Below, one piece after another: positions 16,164 through 23,247 of a stretch of 64,000 nucleotides of DNA. Position 1 is the first letter of the stretch. Each line of letters begins with the position of its first letter. The notes under the pieces were generated by a model that was not told where the DNA came from, did no database searches, and saw nothing but the letters and a program-made list of their open reading frames with translations. Where the stretch lies: the NCBI GenBank assembly GCA_016714225.1, contig JADJNS010000004.1, forward strand, positions 496,001-560,000, read 5' to 3'. The stretch is from Archangiaceae bacterium (GTDB lineage Bacteria; Myxococcota; Myxococcia; Myxococcales; Myxococcaceae). Made by a program: the position numbers and the translations under genes.

Positions 16164-16727
16164 GGCTGTGTCAGCGCACCGAGCGCCGCCACTGGCGCGT
16201 TCTGCGCGCTCACCCTCGTGCTGGCGTCGTGCGGCTCGGGCGCGCAGGCCAAAGACGAAGCCTCGATCGTCTACCGCATCAAATTCAGCGCCGAAGAGGG
16301 CGCCAGCACTTCGGTCACCTTCCCGCTGCCCAGTGACGCGGCGCTGACCACGGTGCAGAGCGCGATCGCGGTCACCGACGGCGGCACCATCGATTGGGTG
16401 CGAGAAGACGATCAGCTCATCACCGCCAAGCTGGCAGGGCACGGCATCGCCGAGGCCACTTTCTCGGTGAAGAACCTGAAAGGCTTTCCCGAGGGCTCGG
16501 GCGCTCCCGAGGCGACGCTGTCGTTTCACCAGCCCGATGCGGGCCCCGGCGACCTGTACGTGCGCGTCAACAAGGGCGGCTTTCCCACCGCCAACGTCGA
16601 GTTCGAGTACACCGCCAGCCGCGACTGCGGCAGCGGATGCGGAGGCAAGCGCAGCTGGACGTTCAGCGGCGATGTCGGCCTCGCGCTGCAACCCGTTCAC
16701 ATGAACTACGTGGAGGAACACCGATGA
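16134..16727 (+). CDS. Putative lipoprotein between sucC and sucD
   Basis: Unrecognised protein of up to 197 residues. The 5' end lies in five GTGAAC hexamers, so the start could be any GTG from 16134 to 16158. The last gives a compact signal peptide with a lipobox-like LVLASC before GSGAQAKDE. The mature part is beta-rich with a Cys-poor core and a CGSGCGG turn near the end. Its TGA overlaps the sucD ATG, so translation of sucD is coupled to it. An unrelated envelope gene between the two succinyl-CoA synthetase subunits is unusual. No enzymatic motif is visible. Confidence 0.65.
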   Translation: MNVNVNVNVNGCVSAPSAATGAFCALTLVLASCGSGAQAKDEASIVYRIKFSAEEGASTSVTFPLPSDAALTTVQSAIAVTDGGTIDWVREDDQLITAKLAGHGIAEATFSVKNLKGFPEGSGAPEATLSFHQPDAGPGDLYVRVNKGGFPTANVEFEYTASRDCGSGCGGKRSWTFSGDVGLALQPVHMNYVEEHR

Positions 16728-17620
16728 GCATCATGGTCGACGGCAACACGAAGGTGTTGGTGCAGGGCATCACCGGTTCGGCGGGCTCGTTTCACGCCAA
16801 GCAGATGCTCGAGTACGGCACCCAGGTGGTGGGCGGCGTCACGCCGGGCAAGGGCGGCCAGAAGTTCGAGGGCAAGGTGCCGATCTTCGACACGGTCGAG
16901 CAGGCCGTGAAGGCCACCGGCGCCACCGCCAGCGTGGTGTTCGTGCCGCCGCCGTTCGCGGCCGACTCGCTGATGGAAGCGGCCGACGCGAAGCTTCCGC
17001 TCGTCATCTGCATCACCGAGGGCATTCCGGTCGCCGACATGGTGAAGGCCAAGCGCTACATCACCTCGACCTCGACCCGGCTGCTCGGCCCCAACTGCCC
17101 CGGCGTCATCACCCCGGGTGGCAAGTGCAAGATCGGCATCATGCCCGGGCACATTCACAAGCCCGGCCGCATCGGCGTGGTCTCGCGCAGCGGCACGCTC
17201 ACCTACGAGGCGGTGTTCCAGCTCACCAACCTGGGGCTGGGCCAGTCGACCGCGGTGGGCATCGGCGGCGACCCGGTGAACGGCACCAACTTCATCGACG
17301 TGCTCAAGATGTTCAACGCCGACTCCGAGACCGACGCGGTGATCATGATCGGCGAGATCGGCGGCAGCGCCGAAGAAGAGGCCGCCGCGTACGTCGCGAA
17401 AGAATTCACCAAGCCGATGGCAGGCTTCATCGCCGGCCAGTCGGCGCCCCCGGGCAAGCGCATGGGCCACGCCGGGGCGATCATCTCGGGCGGCAAGGGC
17501 GCCGCGTCGGACAAGATCAAGGCGATGGAGGCTGCCGGCATCGTGATGGCCGCTTCTCCCGCCGAGCTCGGCACCACGCTCCAAGACGCGGTCAAGCGCG
17601 GCCCGCCGAAGCGCCGTTGA
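16724..17620 (+). CDS. sucD: Succinyl-CoA synthetase alpha subunit
   Basis: CoA-binding and phosphohistidine subunit of succinyl-CoA synthetase. The ATG at 16724 overlaps the preceding stop and is preceded by a good GGAGG site (16712-16716). The 298-residue protein has the N-terminal CoA-binding fold (VLVQGITGSAGSFHAKQ), the LLGPNCPGVITPG segment, and the GKRMGHAGAII motif in which H249 is the phosphorylated histidine. Length is normal. Partner of sucC upstream. Confidence 0.97.
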   Translation: MSIMVDGNTKVLVQGITGSAGSFHAKQMLEYGTQVVGGVTPGKGGQKFEGKVPIFDTVEQAVKATGATASVVFVPPPFAADSLMEAADAKLPLVICITEGIPVADMVKAKRYITSTSTRLLGPNCPGVITPGGKCKIGIMPGHIHKPGRIGVVSRSGTLTYEAVFQLTNLGLGQSTAVGIGGDPVNGTNFIDVLKMFNADSETDAVIMIGEIGGSAEEEAAAYVAKEFTKPMAGFIAGQSAPPGKRMGHAGAIISGGKGAASDKIKAMEAAGIVMAASPAELGTTLQDAVKRGPPKRR

Positions 17621-17695
17621 CCTGACGGCGGGCTCCAGTTACACGCGCGGCGCATCGGTAAGAGCGCGGTAACCCACCTTCAACAGGAGCCCACC

Positions 17696-18133
17696 ATGGC
17701 CATCGAGAGAACCCTTTCCATCATCAAGCCTGACGGCGTTTCGTCGGGCGTCATCGGCAAGATCATCGGCCGCTTCGAGGAGAAGGGCCTCAAGCCGGTC
17801 GCCATTCGCATGCAGCACCTGTCGCGCCACGAGGCCGAGGGCTTCTACGCGGTGCACAAAGAGCGCCCCTTCTTCAAAGATCTCTGCGCGTTCATGACCT
17901 CGGGCCCGGTGGTGGTCATGATCCTCGAGGGTGAGGGCGCCGTGCAGAAGAACCGCGACCTGATGGGCGCGACCGACCCGAAGAAGGCGGCCCCGGGCAC
18001 CCTGCGCGCCGACTTCGCCAAGAGCATCGACGCCAACACCGTGCACGGCAGCGATTCGCTCGAGAACGCGAAGGTCGAGACGGCCTACTTCTTCCGCTCG
18101 ACCGAGCAGTTCTCGTACGAGTGGAAGCGCTGA
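17696..18133 (+). CDS. ndk: Nucleoside diphosphate kinase
   Basis: Balances NTP and dNTP pools by phosphate transfer through a phosphohistidine. The 145-residue protein is full length and begins MAIERTLSIIKPDGV, with the NTVHGSDS motif carrying catalytic H117. An AGGAG site precedes the ATG. It follows sucD by 75 bases, which makes sense because succinyl-CoA synthetase and Ndk are known to interact. Its last codons overlap the next gene. Confidence 0.97.
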   Translation: MAIERTLSIIKPDGVSSGVIGKIIGRFEEKGLKPVAIRMQHLSRHEAEGFYAVHKERPFFKDLCAFMTSGPVVVMILEGEGAVQKNRDLMGATDPKKAAPGTLRADFAKSIDANTVHGSDSLENAKVETAYFFRSTEQFSYEWKR

Positions 18134-18687
18134 AGGTCGCTCTCACGCTCTGGCTCGTGTTGGGGGCCGATGACGTGAGAGCGCGGCTCGAGGCGGGCGA
18201 GGTGGTCATCACCACCGAGCCCGTCGCGGGCAGCGAGCTGCCCCGCGCGATCGCCGAAGGGGTGATCGACGCTCCGCCCGAGAAGGTGTGGGCGATGATC
18301 GAAGACTGCGGCACCTACCCGAAGAACATGCCGCGCATCAAAACGGTGACCGTGCTCGAGCGCGACGCCGGCACCCAGGTCTGCCGCACCACCGCCGACG
18401 CTCCGTTTCCCATCGGAGATCTCACCAGCGAGACGCGCGCGGTGATGACGGTCGAGCCGGGCGTGCGCTGGGAGCGCAAGTGGTCGTTCTTGAAGGGCGA
18501 CTACACCGCCAACTCGGGGTCGTGGGTGCTGACGCCGTACCAGGGTGACGGCAAGCGCACCGACGCGAGGTACCAGATTCACGTCGAGCCGAAGCTTCAC
18601 GTGCCCAACGCGCTCGTCACCTCGGCGCAGAAGAGCGGCCTCAAAGATCTGTTCGCCCGGCTGCGCGAGCGGGCCGTTTCGCGTTAA
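18121..18687 (+). CDS. SRPBCC/START-like protein
   Basis: Predicted hydrophobic-ligand-binding protein of 188 residues, of the polyketide cyclase/START superfamily. It shows the family outline: EGVIDAPPEKVWAMIEDCG, then DLTSETRAVMTVEPG and a C-terminal helix (ALVTSAQKSGLKDLFARLRE). The GTG at 18121 overlaps the ndk end by 13 bases and gives a hydrophobic N-terminus that could be a signal peptide. No specific ligand is evident. Probably cotranscribed with ndk. Confidence 0.7.
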   Translation: MEALKVALTLWLVLGADDVRARLEAGEVVITTEPVAGSELPRAIAEGVIDAPPEKVWAMIEDCGTYPKNMPRIKTVTVLERDAGTQVCRTTADAPFPIGDLTSETRAVMTVEPGVRWERKWSFLKGDYTANSGSWVLTPYQGDGKRTDARYQIHVEPKLHVPNALVTSAQKSGLKDLFARLRERAVSR

Positions 18688-18702
18688 AGCCCTCGAAGCG
18701 CC

Positions 18703-19749
18703 GTGACCGATCTCGCCTCACTCTCGTTCGAAGAGCTCTCTGCGTTCGTCACCGGTACGCTGAACGAGAAGCCGTTTCGTGCCCGGCAGCTCTTCAACTG
18801 GGTTCACCAGCGCGGGGTCACCGACTTCGCGCAAATGACCGACCTCTCGAAGGCGCTGCGCGAGCGGCTCACCGCCACCGCGTCGATCGGCAAGGTCGAG
18901 AAGGATCTCGAGCAGAAGAGCGTCGACGGCACCATCAAGTTCCGCTTTCGCACCCACGACGGCAAGCTGATCGAGTCGGTCTACATGCCGTCGCCCGACC
19001 GCAAGACGCTGTGTGTGTCGACCCAGGTGGGCTGCGCGATGGGCTGCACCTTCTGCATGACCGCCACCCTGGGGTTGAAGCGCCACCTCACGCCTTCCGA
19101 GATCGTCGGCCAGGTGCACGCGGTGAACCTCGAGCTCAAGAAGCTGGGCGAGAAGGCCGAGCGCCCGCTCACCAACCTGGTGTTCATGGGCATGGGTGAG
19201 CCGCTGCACAACTTCGAGAACGTGAAGACCGCGCTGGGCATCTTGCGGCACGAGCAGGGCCCGAACTTCTCCAGCCGGCACATCACCGTCTCCACCGTGG
19301 GGCTGGTGCCGATGATCGAGCGCTTCGCGGTCGAGACCGACGTGAAGCTGGCCATCTCGCTCAACGCCAGCAACGACGAGACGCGCTCGCAGGTGATGCC
19401 GGTGAACAAGCGGTGGAAGATCGCCGACCTGCTCGACGCGGTGCGCAAGTTCCCCGTGAAGATGGGGCGGCGGGTGACCTTCGAGTACGTGCTGATGCAG
19501 GGGGTCAACGACAGCGACCAGAACGCGCATGAGCTCGCCGCGCTGCTGCGAGGGCTGCCGGTGAAGGTGAACCTGATTCAGTACAACGACAACCCGGGCC
19601 TGGGTTTTCACTCGACCGTCGACAACCGCGCCGAGGCCTTCAGGGCCATTCTCGAGCGCTCCGAGGTGCCCGCATTCATTCGGGCCAACCGGGGCCGAGA
19701 CATCGCCGCGGCCTGCGGCCAGCTCGCCAACGTCGACGCAGCCCCCTGA
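18703..19749 (+). CDS. rlmN: Dual-specificity 23S rRNA/tRNA adenine-C2 methyltransferase
   Basis: Radical-SAM enzyme that methylates C2 of A2503 in 23S rRNA and A37 in some tRNAs, aiding fidelity. The 348-residue protein has the cluster motif CAMGCTFC (C111, C115, C118), the MGMGEPLHN segment that contacts SAM, and the C-terminal resolving cysteine (C338 in AAACGQL). The start is GTG at 18703, 15 bases after the preceding stop. It sits directly upstream of the rpsP translation operon but is separated by its own promoter-like sequence. Confidence 0.95.
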   Translation: MTDLASLSFEELSAFVTGTLNEKPFRARQLFNWVHQRGVTDFAQMTDLSKALRERLTATASIGKVEKDLEQKSVDGTIKFRFRTHDGKLIESVYMPSPDRKTLCVSTQVGCAMGCTFCMTATLGLKRHLTPSEIVGQVHAVNLELKKLGEKAERPLTNLVFMGMGEPLHNFENVKTALGILRHEQGPNFSSRHITVSTVGLVPMIERFAVETDVKLAISLNASNDETRSQVMPVNKRWKIADLLDAVRKFPVKMGRRVTFEYVLMQGVNDSDQNAHELAALLRGLPVKVNLIQYNDNPGLGFHSTVDNRAEAFRAILERSEVPAFIRANRGRDIAAACGQLANVDAAP

Positions 19750-19785
19750 AACCCGCCCGGAAGGGGTCGAAAATGCTGGGCACCA

Positions 19786-19815
19786 TTGAAATCTGAGGGG
19801 TTGGTCGTGTATAGC
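19786..19815 (+). promoter_or_regulatory. Candidate promoter for rpsP operon
   Basis: TTGAAA (19786-19791) and TATAGC (19810-19815) are 18 bases apart, resembling a sigma70-type -35/-10 pair about 30 bases before rpsP. An inverted repeat (GGGGTTG and CAACCCC) brackets the -10, which could affect promoter use or leader folding. Confidence 0.45.
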
Positions 19816-19844
19816 GACGTCCCTCAACCCCGGAGCGAAAAACC

Positions 19845-20099
19845 ATGTCCGTCGTTCTCCGCCTCGCCCGCGCAGGCGCCAAGAAGATGCCGTACTACCA
19901 CATCGTCGCCGCTGACCGCCGCTCGCCCCGCGACGGCAAGTTCATCGAAGCGATCGGCGCTTATGATCCGAACCAGGAGCCGCCGAAGTTCGAGGTCAAC
20001 GAAGAGCGTTGGAGCCACTGGATCAAGGTCGGCGCGCAGCCGTCCGAGACCGTGGCCGGTCTGAAGAAGCGCACTGCGCGGCCCGCCGCCAAGGCGTGA
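19845..20099 (+). CDS. rpsP: 30S ribosomal protein S16
   Basis: Small-subunit ribosomal protein, 84 residues, full length. The N-terminus MSVVLRLARAGAKKMPYY and the ADRRSPRDGKFIEAIGAYDP segment are diagnostic. First gene of the conserved operon rpsP-khpA-rimM-trmD, all in tight order. The candidate promoter lies in the 95-base gap before it. Confidence 0.97.
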   Translation: MSVVLRLARAGAKKMPYYHIVAADRRSPRDGKFIEAIGAYDPNQEPPKFEVNEERWSHWIKVGAQPSETVAGLKKRTARPAAKA

Positions 20100-20103
20100 G
20101 TCT

Positions 20104-20400
20104 TTGAAGCCCCTCGTCGAGTACATCGTGCGGGCTCTGGTCGACAAACCAGAGGCCGTCGAGCTGCGCACCACCGCTGCCGAGGGGCAGATGCTGTACG
20201 AAGTGAAGGTGGCCCCCGAAGACATCGGGAAGGTCATCGGTCGTGACGGCCGCACCGTGAACGCTCTGCGCACGGTGCTGGCCGCGGCCGCGCTGAAGAA
20301 GGGCGAGAAGGCGCGGCTCGAGATCATCGACGACAAGCGCCGCGCCGAAGCGAATGGCGCGTCCACCGCTCCGCCGGCTGCCGCTCCCGAAGCGACGTGA
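20104..20400 (+). CDS. khpA: KH-domain RNA-binding protein
   Basis: Small RNA-binding protein of 98 residues with one KH domain; the GXXG loop appears as GRDGRTVNALR. KhpA homologues sit in this operon position in many bacteria. The start is TTG at 20104, four bases after the rpsP stop, and no better codon is available. A short Ala/Pro tail follows the KH fold. The stop overlaps the rimM GTG. Confidence 0.92.
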   Translation: MKPLVEYIVRALVDKPEAVELRTTAAEGQMLYEVKVAPEDIGKVIGRDGRTVNALRTVLAAAALKKGEKARLEIIDDKRRAEANGASTAPPAAAPEAT

Positions 20401-20906
20401 AGGCGCACCTCGAGCTGGGGTACGTGCGTGCAGCGCACGGCCTCAAGGGCGAGGTCAGCGTGCGCACCTTCGACCCTGCCTCCGAGACGCTCTACGAGGT
20501 CGATCGGGTGCTGGCCAAGAAGCGTGACGGCACCGAGGTCGAGCTGACCCTCGAGGCGGTGCGTGAGGCTCCCAAGGGCGACCTGCTGGTGGCGTTCGAG
20601 TCGGTGGTGCGCCGCGAAGAGGCCGAGGGCCTGGTGGGCTCGACGCTGCTCGCGTTTCGCGAAGATCTCGACGAGCCCGCCGAGGGCGAGGTGTTTCAGG
20701 GAGATCTGATCGGCCTGTCGGCGTTCGACCCCGAGGGGCGCGCGCTGGGCACCGTCGAAGAGATCTGGAACAGCGGCCCGGTGCCGAACCTGGTGATCCG
20801 CGGGGGCGGCAAAGAGCTGATGGTGCCGTTCATCGACGAGTTCGTGCCCCAGGTCGATCTCGAAGGCCGGCGCGTGGTGGTGCGCCCGCTGGAGCTCGAC
20901 GAGTGA
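20397..20906 (+). CDS. rimM: 16S rRNA processing protein RimM
   Basis: 30S subunit assembly factor that binds S19 and helps mature the 16S 3' domain. The 169-residue protein has the N-terminal RimM barrel (LELGYVRAAHGLKGEVSVRTF) and the C-terminal PRC-like domain (GLSAFDPEGRALGTVEEIW). The GTG at 20397 overlaps the khpA stop, and its own stop overlaps trmD. Operon position is the classical one. Confidence 0.95.
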   Translation: MKAHLELGYVRAAHGLKGEVSVRTFDPASETLYEVDRVLAKKRDGTEVELTLEAVREAPKGDLLVAFESVVRREEAEGLVGSTLLAFREDLDEPAEGEVFQGDLIGLSAFDPEGRALGTVEEIWNSGPVPNLVIRGGGKELMVPFIDEFVPQVDLEGRRVVVRPLELDE

Positions 20907-21640
20907 GCGGGTTCACCTGCGAGATTCTCACCCTCTTTCCCCCGATGATCCGTGGCTACGCCGCCGAGAGCATCTTGGGCAAGGCGCTCGAGCGCGGGCT
21001 GCTCTCGCTGACCGTCACCGACATTCGCGAGTTCGCGGCGGGTAAGCACCACGTCACCGACGACACTCCGTATGGCGGCGGGGCGGGCATGGTGATGAAG
21101 GTCGAGCCGCTGGTGGCGGCGATCGAGGTGGCGAAGGGCCGCGCGCCCGGCGCGCCGGTGCTGCTGATGAGCCCGCGCGGGGCGCGCTTCGACCAGGCCA
21201 GGGCGCGCGAGCTGGCCAGCTGCCCGGGGCTGGTGCTGGTGTGCGGGCGCTACGAAGGCGTCGACGAGCGCGCGCTGAAGTACGTCGACGGCGAGCTGTC
21301 GCTGGGCGACTTCGTGCTCACCGGCGGAGAGCTGGCGGCGCTGTGCGTGCTCGACGCGGTGGCGAGGCTGCAGCCCGGCGTGCTGGGCAACGCCGCGTCG
21401 GCCGGCAGCGAGAGCTTCGAGGGCGGGGTGCTCGAGCACCCGCACTACACCCGCCCGGTCGAGTTTCGCGGCGCGCGCGTGCCCGAGGTGCTGCAGGGCG
21501 GAGACCACGCCCGCATCGCGCGCTGGCGCCGCTGGCAGGCGCTCAAGCTGACCGAGGCCCGAAGGCCTGATCTGTTCGCGGCCCTGAGCCTGTCGAAGGC
21601 CGACCAGAAGTTGCTGTCCAAGGGGGAGGACGAGCTGTAA
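20903..21640 (+). CDS. trmD: tRNA (guanine37-N1)-methyltransferase
   Basis: Essential SPOUT-family methyltransferase making m1G37, which prevents +1 frameshifting. The 245-residue protein carries DDTPYGGGAGMVMK, the knot segment LVCGRYEGVDERALK, and the SLGDFVLTGGELA loop. The GTG-type start overlaps rimM. In most bacteria rplS follows; here the next gene is a lipoprotein and rplS is not visible in the window. Confidence 0.96.
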   Translation: MSGFTCEILTLFPPMIRGYAAESILGKALERGLLSLTVTDIREFAAGKHHVTDDTPYGGGAGMVMKVEPLVAAIEVAKGRAPGAPVLLMSPRGARFDQARARELASCPGLVLVCGRYEGVDERALKYVDGELSLGDFVLTGGELAALCVLDAVARLQPGVLGNAASAGSESFEGGVLEHPHYTRPVEFRGARVPEVLQGGDHARIARWRRWQALKLTEARRPDLFAALSLSKADQKLLSKGEDEL

Positions 21641-22221
21641 TGACCACGCTGATGAGCAGAAGAAGCGCTGCTGCTGGTGCTGCTGGTGACGGGCGGCTGT
21701 CAGAAGCTGAACGACCTGATCGGCAAGCAAGAGCCCCCAAGACGCTCAGGTCGTCTGACGGCACCTTGAGCCTGACCATTCCCGGGGCGTGGAGCGACGA
21801 CAGCGCGCCCGACCGCAAGCTCAACGAGCAGGCGGTGCTGCAGGCCAGCAACCGGGGCTCCGAGCTGTACGTGATCGTGCTGAGCCAGTCGAAAGAAGAG
21901 CTGGCCGACATGGACCTGAAGAAGTTCTCCGACGAGACGCGCGCCACCCAGATGCAGGCGATGAAGAACGCGGTCGAAGAGGGGCCGCGCCCGCGCACCG
22001 TCGGCGGCATGAACGCCATCGAGTACGTGCTCAAGGGCACCGTCGACAAGGCGAGCATCGTGATGAAGCACGTCGCGGTCGACGGCGGCAAGCGCTACCA
22101 CCAGGTGCTGGTGTGGACGCTCCAATCGTCGTGGGACAACGAGAAGGTCGGGCTCGATCAGGTGATCGAGAGCCTCAAAGAGAGCGCCCCCGCCGCGGCC
22201 GCCCGCGCGCCGGCGCCCTGA
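21640..22221 (+). CDS. Putative lipoprotein, N-terminus split by two compensating indels
   Basis: Unrecognised protein of about 193 residues; the core (DGTLSLTIPGAW through QVIESLKE) looks like a PsbP/DcrB-type fold. Read straight from the ATG at 21640, the first 38 or so residues are meaningless. If one base is removed near 21655-21666 and one C is added to the C5 run at 21734-21738, the N-terminus becomes MTTLMSRRALLLVLLVTGGC, a textbook lipoprotein signal, and flows in frame into the core. The two shifts cancel. It overlaps the trmD stop and occupies the slot normally held by rplS. Function unknown. Confidence 0.6.
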   Translation: MTTLMSRRSAAAGAAGDGRLSEAERPDRQARAPKTLRSSDGTLSLTIPGAWSDDSAPDRKLNEQAVLQASNRGSELYVIVLSQSKEELADMDLKKFSDETRATQMQAMKNAVEEGPRPRTVGGMNAIEYVLKGTVDKASIVMKHVAVDGGKRYHQVLVWTLQSSWDNEKVGLDQVIESLKESAPAAAARAPAP

Positions 22222-22269
22222 CGAAACCGCCCGCAGGAGTCACCCTCTGAGCGGACAAGAGCAGCGACA

Positions 22270-22359
22270 GCCGGGCACGGGCACAGGCACGCCGCACCCG
22301 CTGACGATCACGTCCCGCGTCGGACGTTCACGAACCGCGTGCCGGTGCCCGTGCCCGGC
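22270..22359. repeat. Long inverted repeat built from GGGCAC hexamers
   Basis: Arms of 23 bases (22270-22292 and 22337-22359) are complementary at 22 of 23 positions, around a 44-base loop. Each arm contains GGGCAC or GTGCCC units. It lies between the trmD-operon lipoprotein and the GNAT gene, and may act as a transcript-end hairpin or be one member of a dispersed repeat family. No T tract follows. Confidence 0.65.
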
Positions 22360-22437
22360 ATTGCTGCGCAGCGCCGCAAGGGGTTCATCTGCCCCCCCGA
22401 GTCAGAGCGGCACCCGTCGAACCGTCGCCACCTGAGC

Positions 22438-23247
22438 ATGAGACTGCTCACCGAAGCCGACCGCATGGCCGTCGAGGCCTTCCTGCTCCAGCGGGTGGAG
22501 ACCTCGATGATTCTCTTGAGCAACCTGCGCGCGGCGGGCTTCGTCGACCAGGGCCAGCGCTACCAGGGCACCTGGGTGGGCGCCTTCGAGGGCGAGGCGC
22601 TGGTGGCCGTCACCTGCCACGCGTGGAACGGCAACTTGCTGCTCCAGGCGCCGGTGCGCACGGCCGAGCTGGCGGCCTTCGCGCGGGCGACCTCACGCCG
22701 CGAGGTCAGGGGTGCGCTCGGCCCGCTCGAGCAGGTGAGCGCGCTGCAGCTCGAAGCGCAGGCGCGCCGGCCGGCCGCCGAGATCTTGTTCACCCTCGAG
22801 ACGACGGTGATGAGCCCGCCGCAGCTCGCCCGCCACACCCGGCTCGCCGAGCCGCGCGACCTCGAGCAGCTCGCGCAGTGGCGCTACGACTACGTCGTCG
22901 AGCTGAACCTCGAGCCGGGCGGAGAAGCCACCCGGCGCGGCGCCGCCGAGGGCGTGCGCGCTGCGGCCGAGCGGAGAGATCTCTTCGTGCTCGAGCTCGA
23001 CGGGCGGGTCGTTGCCACCACGATGTTCAACGCGCGACTGCCCGAGGTGGTGCAGATCGGCGGGGTGTTCTGCCCGCCCGCGCTGCGCAGCCGGGGCTAC
23101 GCACGCGCCGCCGTGGCGGGCTCGCTTCAGCTCGCTGCGGTGCCCCGCGCGGTGCTGTTCACCTCGCACGACAACCACGCCGCCCAGCGCGCCTACCGTG
23201 CCCTGGGCTTCCGTGAAGCGGGCACCTACGGGCTCCTACTGCTCTGA
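22438..23247 (+). CDS. GNAT-family acetyltransferase
   Basis: Predicted N-acetyltransferase of 269 residues from the ATG at 22438; longer ORF starts run into the inverted repeat. The C-terminal half has the GNAT core: DLFVLELDGRVVATTMFNAR, then IGGVFCPPALRSRGYARA, which carries the acetyl-CoA-binding R-x-x-G-x-A-like loop, and SHDNHAAQRAYRALGFREAG. The N-terminal half is a degenerate second domain, as in two-domain GNATs. Substrate unknown. Its 3' end overlaps the convergent GH1 gene by 12 bases. Confidence 0.82.
   Translation: MRLLTEADRMAVEAFLLQRVETSMILLSNLRAAGFVDQGQRYQGTWVGAFEGEALVAVTCHAWNGNLLLQAPVRTAELAAFARATSRREVRGALGPLEQVSALQLEAQARRPAAEILFTLETTVMSPPQLARHTRLAEPRDLEQLAQWRYDYVVELNLEPGGEATRRGAAEGVRAAAERRDLFVLELDGRVVATTMFNARLPEVVQIGGVFCPPALRSRGYARAAVAGSLQLAAVPRAVLFTSHDNHAAQRAYRALGFREAGTYGLLLL

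Noticed and set aside
22339..22437. Upstream extension of the GNAT gene (MPVPVPG start)
   Set aside because: The extension is a translation of the inverted-repeat arm. ATG 22438 fits the domain boundary better.
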